A stretch of DNA of 64,000 nt from Bacillus spizizenii TU-B-10 (GCF_000227465.1 NC_016047.1:511001-575000), one strand, 5' to 3'; counted from the stretch's first letter, positions 9,693 to 18,044 are shown. Notes: generated from the sequence alone by a model not told the origin. Program-made: numbers and translations.

Positions 9693-10631
9693 TCATTTTT
9701 TTGCAGGGGCCCTATGGCGATTTGTCTTTTTCTGCAGATTGGTATTGCTCCCCAGCACGCCAATAATAATACAAACCGCTCCGGCAAGATGATACCAGGC
9801 CAGGCTTTCGTTTAGAATCACCACTCCTGCAATCATCGTCACGATGGTAGACATATGATTAAAAGCGCTCATTTTAAACGCCTCAATCCGCGATAGCGTA
9901 TAGTTGGACAAAAACGAAGTGACGAGTGAAGACAGCACGCCCAAATATACAATCGCGAGAACAAAATCGGGCTCCCGGAATGGCTGAACATAAGTGCCGA
10001 CAGTTCCAGCCGCTCCGTGGCGCACAAGGGCGATGGCGTTGAAGGCGACAAAGCCGATCGCTGACATGATGTAAGTGAGCTCGGTCAGCTTGAACCGCTG
10101 CGTCATTTTTCTGGCAGCGGTATTGTACATCGCGGAGGACAAAGCGGACAGCAGGATCAGCAGAGATCCTTTTAAGCTGGCTGATTCCACGTCAACGCCT
10201 TTCATCACAAAAATAAACATGACGCCGGCAACGGATAAAACCGTAAAGCCCTTCTGCGTCCATGTCGAGCGTTCCTTTAAAACATAGGCGGCAAGGACCA
10301 TCGTGAAAATCGGAATCGCTGCCTGAATAATCCCCGCTTCAGAGGAGGAGGAGTACACAAGGCCGAATGCCTGAAAGCTGAAAAACAATGCCGGATACAG
10401 CAGGGCGAGCGGCAAAATGGCAATGACGTCCTTTACACGGATTGATAGCTTTACCCAGCCGAATAAGACCGGTACAGTGGCAGCGGCAAACGCAATGGTG
10501 AACCGGTGTGCCAGAATATCAAACGGTTCAGCTGTTTGCAGTGCGATTTTTACGAATAGAAAGGATAAACCGATAATGAACGAATATAAGATAGCCGCCA
10601 TATAAGCGGATGCTTGCTGATTTTTAACCAT
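9693..10631 (-). CDS. ycxC: EamA/DMT-family transporter YcxC
   Basis: A 312-residue protein with ten predicted membrane segments arranged as two EamA repeats, the hallmark of drug/metabolite transporters (RhaT/YdcZ group). The substrate is unknown. It is divergent from ycxD, a MocR regulator. MocR regulators often control the adjacent divergent transporter, so YcxD is the likely regulator. A TTGTAC-17-TACAAT promoter on this strand overlaps the ycxD promoter completely. Confidence 0.88.
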   Translation of the reverse strand: MVKNQQASAYMAAILYSFIIGLSFLFVKIALQTAEPFDILAHRFTIAFAAATVPVLFGWVKLSIRVKDVIAILPLALLYPALFFSFQAFGLVYSSSSEAGIIQAAIPIFTMVLAAYVLKERSTWTQKGFTVLSVAGVMFIFVMKGVDVESASLKGSLLILLSALSSAMYNTAARKMTQRFKLTELTYIMSAIGFVAFNAIALVRHGAAGTVGTYVQPFREPDFVLAIVYLGVLSSLVTSFLSNYTLSRIEAFKMSAFNHMSTIVTMIAGVVILNESLAWYHLAGAVCIIIGVLGSNTNLQKKTNRHRAPAKK

Positions 10632-10680
10632 AATGGGAGGTGCTCCTTTATCTGAATTGCAGCGCCGGTCGCTTTATTTT

Positions 10681-10710
10681 ATTGTATGGCTGTGACCAGA
10701 ACGGTACAAT
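10681..10710. promoter_or_regulatory. Fully overlapping face-to-face promoters of ycxC and ycxD
   Basis: On the plus strand TTGTAT (10682-10687), 17 bases, TACAAT (10705-10710) drives ycxD. On the minus strand TTGTAC (10709-10704), 17 bases, TACAAT (10686-10681) drives ycxC. Each -35 overlaps the other -10, so only one polymerase can be bound at a time. Confidence 0.7.
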
Positions 10711-10738
10711 GAGAAAAACAATGAACTGTACCGGTACA
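10701..10738. promoter_or_regulatory. Candidate YcxD operator: direct repeat CGGTACA, second copy in a 12-base palindrome
   Basis: CGGTACA occurs at 10702-10708 and 10732-10738, exactly 30 bases apart (about three helical turns). The second copy is half of the perfect palindrome TGTACCGGTACA (10727-10738). MocR regulators such as GabR bind direct repeats across their own promoter, so this is the expected place and form. Confidence 0.55.
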
Positions 10739-10754
10739 AAACAGGGGGAGAAGC

Positions 10755-12089
10755 ATGGAGAAATATATGAGTCTTTTAACGAGGATAGAGGAGATGATGC
10801 AAAGCAGCGCCTATCAAGAAGGAGACAGGCTCCCGTCCATCCGTCAGCTGTCCGCCCGCTGCCAAGTCAGCAAAAGCACAGTGATCCGCGCGCTGCAGGA
10901 GCTGGAAAAGCGCCACCTCATCTACTCGGTTCCGAAAAGCGGCTATTATATTGTGAAAAAGACGGGAAAATCAAAAAGCGGGCAGCCGGGCCCCATCGAC
11001 TTTGCCACTTCTGCACCGGACCCCGAGGTGTTTCCATATCTTGATTTTCAGCACTGCATCAACAAAGCGATTGATACATACAAAAATGATTTGTTTATTT
11101 ATGGAACGCCAAAGGGGCTTCCATCACTCATCCGCGTACTCCGAAAGCTGCTGGCCAATCAGCAGGTATTTGCGGATGAACGGCATATTTTCATCACATC
11201 AGGTGTTCAGCAGGCGTTGTCCCTGCTTTGTGCAATGCCGTTTCCAAATGGGAAAGAGAAGATCGCCATTGAACAGCCGGGCTATCATTTGATGATTGAA
11301 CAGCTTGAGACGCTTGGGATTCCTGCTATCGGAGTGAGAAGAACAGAAGAGGGGCTAGATATAGCCGAGGTCGAGCGGCTGTTTCAGACAGAATCGATCA
11401 AATTTTTTTATACGATGCCGCGCTTCCATAACCCGCTTGGCTGCTCTTTGTCAGAGCGAGATAAACAAGAGCTTGTGAGACTGGCAGAAATGTATGATGT
11501 CTATCTCGTTGAGGATGATTATCTCGGTGATTTGGAGGAAAATAAAAAGGCAGATCCGCTGTACGCATATGATCTGTCCTCGCATGTCATTTATTTGAAA
11601 AGCTTCTCGAAAATGATGTTCCCCGGCCTTCGCGTGGGGGCCGCTGTTTTGCCGGATGCGCTGGCTGACACGTTTCACACGTACAAAAAGCTGAACGACA
11701 TCGACTGCTCGATGATTTCTCAAGCAGCGTTGGAGATTTATCTGAAAAGCGGCATGTACGGCAGGCATAAGGAGAAGATCCGCGCTTCCTATAAGGAACG
11801 GTCACTGAGGCTTCATCAAGCCATCCAAACACATAGGCAGCTTGGAAGCGGCCGCTTTACGTTCTCCAGCGGGCAGGCACCCTGCATGCACACCCATCTG
11901 GTGCTTCCTCGGGATCTGCCAGCCTCAAGGGTGATTCAAAGGCTGAAAAAACAAGGGGTTCTCCTTGAGGCGATAGACCGTCATTATTTATCAGATTATC
12001 CGAAAGAAAATCTATTAAAAATCAGTATTTCCAATGTGAAAACGGAAGATATTGAGCATGGCGTCAAGCTGCTGATGAGCCACTTATAA
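10755..12089 (+). CDS. ycxD: MocR-type (GntR plus aminotransferase) transcriptional regulator YcxD
   Basis: A 444-residue fusion of an N-terminal GntR winged helix (about 1-70; RLPSIRQLSARCQVSKSTVI) and a fold-type I aminotransferase-like domain. The lysine in YLKSFSKMMFPG would hold pyridoxal phosphate. Family members sense PLP-linked ligands and regulate a neighbouring gene. The ATG at 10755 follows GGGGGAG. The gene is divergent from ycxC, with which it shares overlapping promoters. Its 3' end overlaps the converging sfp gene by six bases with no terminator between them. Confidence 0.88.
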   Translation: MEKYMSLLTRIEEMMQSSAYQEGDRLPSIRQLSARCQVSKSTVIRALQELEKRHLIYSVPKSGYYIVKKTGKSKSGQPGPIDFATSAPDPEVFPYLDFQHCINKAIDTYKNDLFIYGTPKGLPSLIRVLRKLLANQQVFADERHIFITSGVQQALSLLCAMPFPNGKEKIAIEQPGYHLMIEQLETLGIPAIGVRRTEEGLDIAEVERLFQTESIKFFYTMPRFHNPLGCSLSERDKQELVRLAEMYDVYLVEDDYLGDLEENKKADPLYAYDLSSHVIYLKSFSKMMFPGLRVGAAVLPDALADTFHTYKKLNDIDCSMISQAALEIYLKSGMYGRHKEKIRASYKERSLRLHQAIQTHRQLGSGRFTFSSGQAPCMHTHLVLPRDLPASRVIQRLKKQGVLLEAIDRHYLSDYPKENLLKISISNVKTEDIEHGVKLLMSHL

Positions 12090-12758
12090 AAGCGCTTCGT
12101 ACGAGACCATTGTGATATCCTCGGGGAAATCGTGGTGCGCGGCGCACACAGCCATTTTGTAGGCGGGATCCACCTCATAGGTTTTGATATAGCACGGTGT
12201 ATGGCTGTCCGGAAGCTCAATGGATACTTGCCCGTCCTGGTGCAGGCGCACTGAAAAGGAATCAAGCGGAAGCGATAAGCCTTTGCCTTCCTGTTTGATA
12301 AAGCTTTCTTTCATTGACCATAGATGATAAAAATAGTCTGTCTGCTCGTCCTTATTTTTTGCCAAAAGGTCGCTGTACTCTGTTTTTGAAAAGAAGCGTT
12401 TGGCGATCTCAAGGCTGATCGGTTTCATTTTTTCAATATCGATGCCAATCGGCTGTGAATCAAACGCACAAACGACCCAGCGGCCAGAGTGAGAAATGTT
12501 GAAATGGGCGTTAGGAAGATCAGGGATGCAGGGCTTCCCGTATTCCTGCGCGCCGAAGCGGATGTCGGCTTTGTCCAGCTGATACTGTCCGCTGATGACT
12601 GAGCGAACGAGCACATCTCCCAGCAGGGTGCGGTGAGCATCTTCTTTATGATAAAATCTCCGGCATTTCTCCCGTTTTTCAGGCGATATGAAAGACATTA
12701 ACCGTTCAGTCTCTTCCTGTGAAAGCGGGCGGTCCATATACATTCCGTAAATCTTCAT
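12084..12758 (-). CDS. sfp: 4'-phosphopantetheinyl transferase Sfp, full length
   Basis: A 224-residue Sfp-type transferase. It moves 4'-phosphopantetheine from coenzyme A to carrier-domain serines of SrfA and other non-ribosomal peptide or polyketide synthases. The Mg-binding residues are present: Asp107 and Glu109 in IGIDIEKM, and Glu151 with Lys155 in WSMKESFIK. The ATG follows GGAGGATCTAGA. Strain 168 is known to carry a frameshifted, shortened sfp; here the frame is unbroken to the family length, so holo-synthetase formation and surfactin production are expected. yczE follows upstream of it on the same strand. Confidence 0.97.
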   Translation of the reverse strand: MKIYGMYMDRPLSQEETERLMSFISPEKREKCRRFYHKEDAHRTLLGDVLVRSVISGQYQLDKADIRFGAQEYGKPCIPDLPNAHFNISHSGRWVVCAFDSQPIGIDIEKMKPISLEIAKRFFSKTEYSDLLAKNKDEQTDYFYHLWSMKESFIKQEGKGLSLPLDSFSVRLHQDGQVSIELPDSHTPCYIKTYEVDPAYKMAVCAAHHDFPEDITMVSYEALL

Positions 12759-12834
12759 TCTAGATCCTCCGTCTGCAAAAGATTGTCAAAACCATCCTAT
12801 CATACTTCAACAAGACTCATATAGAGGAGAAAAT

Positions 12835-12866
12835 AAAAAAACAAAGCCGAGGCGGCTTTGTTTTAG
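12835..12866. terminator. Terminator after yczE
   Basis: ACAAAGCCG / CGGCTTTGT stem with a three-base loop, flanked by A and T runs. It overlaps the yczE stop codon and lies upstream of sfp on the minus strand, so sfp needs its own promoter or read-through. Confidence 0.75.
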
Positions 12867-13510
12867 TGTATAGGCGGAGATGCTTTCACAGCGGCTGTCC
12901 GCCTTGCCACAGCATAATTCAGCAGCTGGATTGACTGGGGCAATGAAAAGCGCAAAATGAGTCCGGTGAGGATGGCGGTCAAAATAGTGCCAAAACCGAT
13001 CGGGCCGCCCATGCCCCATGCCGCAAATAAAATTGTTATTTCCATGCCGTTCCGCACCCATTGCACATTCCAGCCGGTTTTTTCTGTAATCAGCATCATC
13101 AGTGAATCACGCGGCCCCGCGCCAAGGCCTGCTGATACATAAACACCGACGCCGTAGCCGATCAGGAGCACACCGAGAGAGAAGACGATGACGGAGCCCG
13201 TGTAGGTCGAGGGGGCAGGCAGAATGAAATTGAAAAAATCTATAAATATACCAATGAGCACCATATTCAGGATCGCCCCAATTTTTGGCCAAGCCCTCGT
13301 AAACAATGACGTTAATCCGACGATGAGCGCTCCAATAATGATGGACCACTGGCCGACGGTAAGCCCGAAGTGCTGAAACAGGCTGTAATGAAATGCATCC
13401 CACGGACTAATGCCGAGTGCTTTTCCTTCTATCGTCAGGGATACACCAAAAGCCAAAATGATCAAACCGGCAAAATAAAATGTCCAGCGCAGAACAAGTT
13501 CTTGCTTCAC
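12863..13510 (-). CDS. yczE: YczE family integral membrane protein
   Basis: A 215-residue protein with about five membrane segments, of the YczE/YitT-like family (DUF6198). Its biochemical role is unknown. In B. amyloliquefaciens, yczE next to sfp is reported as needed for polyketide production, which gives a functional reason for this pairing. The ATG at 13510 follows an AAGGGACC site. In strain 168, as I recall, tcyC comes next; here about 1 kb of extra DNA with a broken rap/phr module intervenes. Confidence 0.88.
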   Translation of the reverse strand: MKQELVLRWTFYFAGLIILAFGVSLTIEGKALGISPWDAFHYSLFQHFGLTVGQWSIIIGALIVGLTSLFTRAWPKIGAILNMVLIGIFIDFFNFILPAPSTYTGSVIVFSLGVLLIGYGVGVYVSAGLGAGPRDSLMMLITEKTGWNVQWVRNGMEITILFAAWGMGGPIGFGTILTAILTGLILRFSLPQSIQLLNYAVARRTAAVKASPPIH

Positions 13511-13595
13511 GTGAGGTCCCTTCTTTCGTAAAAATCAGTCGATTGTCATTGTAGCACATCTGACAGAAGGGCGGAATAGGCGAAAGGGGCTCAAC

Positions 13596-13631
13596 AAAAA
13601 AACAGGGCGCCTGTGGCAGCCCTGTTTTGGT
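13596..13631 (-). terminator. Terminator downstream of the phr gene
   Basis: ACAGGGC / GCCCTGT stem immediately beyond the phr stop, followed on the minus strand by a T run. Confidence 0.75.
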
Positions 13632-13754
13632 TTAAATATTTATTGCCTTTTCTGCTACTTGAAATGAGTCTGACTCGTTAGCGTATGATCCTGCATTTAA
13701 TAAACCAGCAAAAAGGAAACCAATCAAAGCGGTGCTGATAATAAGTTCTTTCAT
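13632..13754 (-). CDS. Pre-Phr signalling peptide, apparently intact, next to a broken rap
   Basis: A 40-residue ORF beginning MKELIISTALIGFLF: a short basic start, a hydrophobic signal segment to about residue 25, then a hydrophilic tail ending QVAEKAINI. This is the layout of Phr precursors. The tail lines up with the PhrG (VAEKMIG) and PhrK (VAERPVG) ends, where the mature peptide starts after the alanine, so the predicted exported peptide is EKAINI. The ATG overlaps the ancestral rap stop (TAATG), as in rap-phr operons, with a GGAG site eight bases ahead. The upstream rap is frameshifted, so the peptide would lack its own partner. Confidence 0.7.
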   Translation of the reverse strand: MKELIISTALIGFLFAGLLNAGSYANESDSFQVAEKAINI

Positions 13755-14641
13755 TATAGCGACTCCGTAACTTTTAGTATTTGAGTTTGGGCATTTATAG
13801 TCCTCTTTAAGAAATTCCTTCCTTCGGTAAATTTCCTGTTTCAAAATGAAAGTCACCTATTTTTTCTGTTAATTCTGCATATTCAGACCATAGACGTTTC
13901 TTTTCCAAATATTTAAGGCTGCGCTCCACTTCTTTCTCATTATACTCTTCATAAATTGAATAAATGATTGTTAATTTTGCTTTATATTCTTCTTCATTAC
14001 AATGCAAGGCTAGTTTTAATGCTTTTTCATAAAATAAATGTGCTTCATCCAGTTTAGAAGATTGATAAAGCACATTTGCCATCATATATAATGTCCTAAT
14101 ACTATTAGCTGTGTTCATGTGATCTTTCATTTCTAATGCTCTTCTGAAAAAATACTCAGCATCTGTAAGATTTCCACCTCTTGTTGATACCAGTCCTAAG
14201 TTATGGTGGATTACCCCGATAATCCTATTTGCTTGTTTTCCTTTCAAATGTTCAGCCTTGTGTAAAGCTTCTCGATAATAATGGATTGCCTCTACATATT
14301 CTTTTTGATCAAATTCATACATTCCACGGAAAAATAATGAATAATATTTAAGAAGACCAGTAAGCCTTTTTTGGTGGTTTTCAATTTTCTCAAGCAGTTC
14401 TGAGATGCTTGGTCGCTCATATTTTTTCTCTGGCGGTTCTAAGGAGTCTAACATCAATTGGTGACCGAAAACACATAAGAGAATAATAGAGAAGTAAATC
14501 TTGATCCTCTTCCATTGCCTTTATTTCTAGCTCAACCTCTGCCTTTAAAACTTCGGCATCAGGTACACTAAATTGACGAATCATCTTATACCATTCGTTA
14601 ATTTTAACGCCTACGTGTGATGATGGTACTGCTGACCCCAT
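13754..14641 (-). pseudogene. Degenerate Rap (response regulator aspartate phosphatase) gene with at least two frameshifts
   Basis: Two overlapping frames together spell a Rap protein. The first (14641 down to 14417) begins [20 protein letters not shown], nearly identical to RapC, then leaves the Rap frame after LYYSLMCFR. The second (to 13807) resumes as [11 protein letters not shown] and carries the TPR repeats. RapC reads EFRHQLMLDYLEPL at this junction, so one extra base at about 14464 explains the break. The second frame stops early at 13807; the typical C-terminus NAQTQILKVTESL follows in another frame and ends at 13754. No Shine-Dalgarno precedes the ATG. The segment looks more AT-rich than its neighbours. 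Rap proteins dephosphorylate Spo0F or block ComA; this copy should be non-functional. Confidence 0.85.
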
Positions 14642-14664
14642 ATCATTTGCAATATGATGCTTGT

Positions 14665-14681
14665 CCGCAAAAAAACCGCAA
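14665..14681 (-). promoter_or_regulatory. Two ComA-like half-sites upstream of the broken rap
   Basis: On the minus strand TTGCGG occurs twice with an 11-base period (14681-14676 and 14670-14665). TTGCGG is the ComA half-site. Only 23 bases separate the second copy from the rap ATG, against 65 bases between the second box and the start of rapC, and no -10 or ribosome site fits there. Part of the promoter may have been deleted. Confidence 0.5.
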
Positions 14682-14713
14682 ACTTCTAGGAGTTATTACT
14701 AGATCTTATAAAA

Positions 14714-14753
14714 GAAAAAACCCAAAACGGCATTCGTTTTGGGTTTTTTTAAG
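14714..14753. terminator. Terminator of the tcyABC operon
   Basis: AAACCCAAAACG / CGTTTTGGGTTT stem with a T run on each strand, just beyond the tcyC stop. Confidence 0.85.
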
Positions 14754-14756
14754 ATT

Positions 14757-15500
14757 TTACAGCGGGTTCAAAATCCGGTTCAAGAACCGCTGCGTCCGTT
14801 CTTCCTTTGGTGCGGAGAAAATTTGCTCCGGCGGTCCCTGTTCCACGATGACGCCGCCGTCGATGAAGATGACTTCATCCGCCACATCCTGGGCGAATTT
14901 GATTTCGTGAGTTACGACGACCATGGTCCAGCCTTCGTTGGCCAAATCCTTGATAACCTTCAGCACCTCTCCGACAAGCTCGGGATCAAGCGCTGAGGTC
15001 GGTTCGTCAAACAGCATGAGCTCAGGCTGAATCGCCAATGCACGGGCGATGCCGACGCGCTGCTGCTGGCCGCCGGAGAGCTGGAACGGATATAAATCCA
15101 TTTTGTCCTTCAATCCGACTTTTTCAAGAAGCTGAATCGCTTCTTTTCTGACTTCCTCTTTGTTCCGTTTTTGCACCTGAACAGGACCCTCCATCACGTT
15201 TTCAAGGGCTGTGCGGTGCGGGAACAGGTGATACGCCTGGAATACCATTCCGGATTTCCGGCGCAGCTTTAGGATATCTGCCTGTTTCACTTTTTTGGAG
15301 AAATCGATGGAGAAATCATCAAATGCAAGCTCCCCGCGATTCGGAATCTCCAGCGCGTTCAGGCAGCGGAGCAGCGTCGTTTTCCCTGAACCTGAAGGCC
15401 CAAGTATGGCGATGACTTTCCCTTTTTCAATCTTCATATCTATCTTTTTTAAAATTTCATTTTCACCGAATGATTTGTTTAATCCTTTAACGGTAAGCAT
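14757..15500 (-). CDS. tcyC: Cystine ABC transporter ATP-binding protein
   Basis: A 247-residue ABC ATPase of the polar amino acid group. Walker A is GPSGSGKTT, the signature is LSGGQQQR and Walker B is [12 protein letters not shown]. It powers L-cystine uptake with TcyA (binding protein) and TcyB (permease). The frame runs further upstream to 15608, but [11 protein letters not shown] at 15500 matches family starts and has an AGGAGG site; the longer form would overlap tcyB by about 90 bases. It is third and last in the operon and ends in a strong terminator. Confidence 0.94.
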   Translation of the reverse strand: MLTVKGLNKSFGENEILKKIDMKIEKGKVIAILGPSGSGKTTLLRCLNALEIPNRGELAFDDFSIDFSKKVKQADILKLRRKSGMVFQAYHLFPHRTALENVMEGPVQVQKRNKEEVRKEAIQLLEKVGLKDKMDLYPFQLSGGQQQRVGIARALAIQPELMLFDEPTSALDPELVGEVLKVIKDLANEGWTMVVVTHEIKFAQDVADEVIFIDGGVIVEQGPPEQIFSAPKEERTQRFLNRILNPL

Positions 15501-15513
15501 ACTCGGAACCTCC

Positions 15514-16218
15514 TTATTTGGCCACGTAGCGGTCAAGACGCCGTTCGATGACATGCTGGACGAGTGAAAGCAGGAAGCAGATAATCCAATAAATAAAGGC
15601 TGCTTCAATATAGATCACTAAAATCTGATCAAGATTCCGCGCGCCGATTTCCTGAGCTTTTCTGAACAGCTCAGCGACCAAAATCTGAGAGGCAAGGGAT
15701 GTATCTTTGATCAGGCTGATAAAGGTATTGGATAATGGCGGGATCGACACACGAAACGCCTGCGGCAAAATGACGCGGAACAGCGTTTTCTGATGTGTCA
15801 TGCCAATTGTGTAGCCGGCTTCCCATTGCCCTTTCGGCACGGATAAAATAGATGCCCGAATGATTTCAGATGCATAGGCGCCGACGTTTAATGAAAAGGC
15901 GATAACTGCGCTTGGAAATGGATCTAATGTGATGTTAAAGGCCGGGAACAGATAGAAAATGATGAACAATTGAACGAGAAGAGGAGTGCCCCGTATCGCG
16001 GATACGTATATGCTGAACACCCATCTCAAAGGTCTCACTTTCGACATTCTGGCAAGCGCCGTAATCAGCGCCAGTATCATTCCGAATATAAAGGAAAGAA
16101 TGGTAAGGGGAATCGTATAGTAGATTCCCCCTGAAAGTATCGGCCAGAATGACTGCTGCACCAGATCCCACGGGATCGCCGTGCCAAGCGTCAATGCCGG
16201 CAGATTATTTAGAAACAT
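15514..16218 (-). CDS. tcyB: Cystine ABC transporter permease
   Basis: A 234-residue polar amino acid permease of the HisMQ type with about five membrane segments. The EAA loop is visible ([10 protein letters not shown] region and the preceding EIGA). It forms the membrane channel of the TcyABC L-cystine importer. Its start overlaps the end of tcyA by 14 bases, which suggests translational coupling. tcyC follows after 13 bases. Confidence 0.93.
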   Translation of the reverse strand: MFLNNLPALTLGTAIPWDLVQQSFWPILSGGIYYTIPLTILSFIFGMILALITALARMSKVRPLRWVFSIYVSAIRGTPLLVQLFIIFYLFPAFNITLDPFPSAVIAFSLNVGAYASEIIRASILSVPKGQWEAGYTIGMTHQKTLFRVILPQAFRVSIPPLSNTFISLIKDTSLASQILVAELFRKAQEIGARNLDQILVIYIEAAFIYWIICFLLSLVQHVIERRLDRYVAK

Positions 16219-17011
16219 CTTCGTCGAACCATTTTTTAGAAATTTTAGAAAGAGTCCCGTCCTCTTTCATTTCTTTTAAAGCTTTGTTGACTTGATCAAC
16301 AACCTCGCCGCTTCCTTTGCGGAACGTGAAGTACGTTTCCTGAGGATCGCCTGTTTCAAACGCGATTTTCACGTTTTTGTTGCCTGATGTTTTTAAGTAG
16401 TTCAATACGGCAAGCTTATCGTTGTATGTCATATCGACGCGGCCTTGCTGGATCAATTGAAGGGATTGTGCCAAGCCTTCAACACCTTCTACTTTCGCGC
16501 CGGCATCTGTAGCTAATTTGTTGTAGTTGCTTGTCAGTGATTGAGCTGATGTTTTTCCTTTTACATCTGCTTCGGACTTAATATCGTTGTTGTCTTTTTT
16601 CGTCACGACAACGGCTCTTGATGTTGTGTATTTATCTGAGAAATCATATTTGTCTTCACGATCTGTTTTTCCGACTTGGTTGGCAATGACGTCAAACCGT
16701 TTGGAATTCAGGCCGGCAAACATGCTGTCCCATTGCGTTTCCTTAAAGTCGACTTTCAGTCCCAGGCGTTTTGCGACTTCTGTGATGACTTCCACATCAT
16801 AGCCAGTCAGCTTGTCAGTGTCTTTGTCGTGGTAAGTGAACGGTTCATATGTTCCTTCCGTACCGACTGTCAGCACACCTTTTTTCTTAATAGAAGCCCA
16901 AAGATCGCCATCTTTGGCGTTATCTTTTGACTGATTGTCATTTCCTGCTCCGCAAGCTGCGAGAACGGCAATGCTTACGACCATGAATAAAGCCAATAAT
17001 GCTTTTTTCAT
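16205..17011 (-). CDS. tcyA: Cystine ABC transporter substrate-binding lipoprotein
   Basis: A 268-residue extracellular solute-binding protein, family 3. The N-terminus is a lipoprotein signal (MKKALLALFM, lipobox LAAC), so it is anchored outside the membrane by the lipid on that cysteine. The domain starts VGTEGTYEPFTYHD, typical for amino acid binders. The frame opens at a GTG at 17023, but the GGGG site lies inside that stretch and favours the ATG at 17011. It is first in the operon, with a TTGACT-16-TATCCT promoter upstream. Confidence 0.93.
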   Translation of the reverse strand: MKKALLALFMVVSIAVLAACGAGNDNQSKDNAKDGDLWASIKKKGVLTVGTEGTYEPFTYHDKDTDKLTGYDVEVITEVAKRLGLKVDFKETQWDSMFAGLNSKRFDVIANQVGKTDREDKYDFSDKYTTSRAVVVTKKDNNDIKSEADVKGKTSAQSLTSNYNKLATDAGAKVEGVEGLAQSLQLIQQGRVDMTYNDKLAVLNYLKTSGNKNVKIAFETGDPQETYFTFRKGSGEVVDQVNKALKEMKEDGTLSKISKKWFDEDVSK

Positions 17012-17070
17012 CTTATTCCCCACTTTTCTGGTTGATTTTATTGAAATAAAAAATTAGCTTACAAATCTAA

Positions 17071-17098
17071 AGGATAACTTTTTTTTAGTATGAGTCAA
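17071..17098 (-). promoter_or_regulatory. Candidate promoter of tcyABC
   Basis: On the minus strand: TTGACT (17098-17093), 16-base spacer, TATCCT (17076-17071), about 60 bases before the tcyA start. Confidence 0.5.
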
Positions 17099-17126
17099 GT
17101 ATTTGGTTTTCATAAGGCAAAATCTT

Positions 17127-17999
17127 TTAAAACAAATCCAAAAATTGCTGTACCGGTTTTGGCAAATAACTGTCTGTTCTCCACATGACTGCTGGTGTCA
17201 TAATGAAGGGATTGTTTTCGATATGGACGGTGTGAACGTGGTTTCTCATATGGACGGGAATCATCGTGACGGGCAGAATGGACGCGCCGAATCCGGATGA
17301 GACGAGACTGAGCAAAGTTGCGGAATCGTGGCATTCGCAAACAATGCGCGGCTCCAGATTCAAACGATGAAATTCATTCATGACCTGATTATAGACGCCT
17401 TTTCCGTTGACAGGCCGCAGCAGAATCAGCGGAAAGGAAGGAATGTCCTCCATTTTAATGGTGTCACCGCACGGATACCCGGCTTCTTCTGAAAGCACGA
17501 GCACACATGGAATGTCATCAAGCTGTTTGAATTGAACTGTATCGCTTTTGATCAGTGTCGTCGTGACCGCAGCATCGATTTGACGGCTTTCCAGCAGCTC
17601 TAACAGTGTCGCAGGCTCATTCTCCCAAATATTAAAGGTGAGGTGCGGGTATCTCTCTTTGATCTGTGTTACTTTTTCAAGCATCAGAGCCGCGCAATAA
17701 ATCGTTGAACCCACTGCCAGCGTGCCGGCTACCTCCTCCTTCAGCTCTTGTACCTCGATGACGGCATCCTCAAACCTATGCAGAATCTCCTTGGCTCTTT
17801 TCAGAAAAACAGTTCCTTCATATGTAAGCGTCATTTGTTTTTTCTTATTCCGGTCAAACAGAACAACACCTAGCTCATCCTCCAGCTGTTTCAGCTGCCT
17901 GCTTAAAGGCGGCTGCGCCATGTGGAGTTTTTTGGCGGCGGACGTGATTTTCTGTTCTTGGGCAATGGTAATGAAATATCGAAGCTGGCGAATGTCCAA
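17127..17999 (-). CDS. bsdA: LysR-type regulator of the bsdBCD operon
   Basis: A 290-residue LysR regulator with an N-terminal winged helix (residues 1-60, MDIRQLRYFITIAQEQK, then TSAAKKLHMAQPPLSRQLKQ) and a periplasmic-binding-like effector domain. BsdA (YclA) is known to activate bsdBCD in response to phenolic acids such as salicylate. It is transcribed divergently from bsdB. The start is a TTG with AGGAGG nine bases ahead. A T-N11-A dyad lies in the intergenic region. Confidence 0.92.
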   Translation of the reverse strand: MDIRQLRYFITIAQEQKITSAAKKLHMAQPPLSRQLKQLEDELGVVLFDRNKKKQMTLTYEGTVFLKRAKEILHRFEDAVIEVQELKEEVAGTLAVGSTIYCAALMLEKVTQIKERYPHLTFNIWENEPATLLELLESRQIDAAVTTTLIKSDTVQFKQLDDIPCVLVLSEEAGYPCGDTIKMEDIPSFPLILLRPVNGKGVYNQVMNEFHRLNLEPRIVCECHDSATLLSLVSSGFGASILPVTMIPVHMRNHVHTVHIENNPFIMTPAVMWRTDSYLPKPVQQFLDLF

Positions 18000-18018
18000 A
18001 AGAAAGTGCCTCCTAACT

Positions 18019-18033
18019 ATACCTTTTAGGTAT
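18019..18033. promoter_or_regulatory. LysR-type T-N11-A dyad, likely BsdA binding site
   Basis: ATACCT-TTT-AGGTAT is a perfect dyad containing T-N11-A (18020 to 18032). It lies between the bsdA start and a bsdB promoter (TTAACA 18045-18050, 17 bases, TATATC 18068-18073), so it is centred about 55 bases before the inferred bsdB transcription start. Confidence 0.6.
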
Positions 18034-18044
18034 TAAATATAGAT

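Noticed and set aside
13500-14760. Insertion sequence or integrative element carrying the extra rap/phr
   Set aside because: No transposase, terminal inverted repeats, target duplication or attachment site was seen at either edge. Only the gene content and AT richness suggest transfer.
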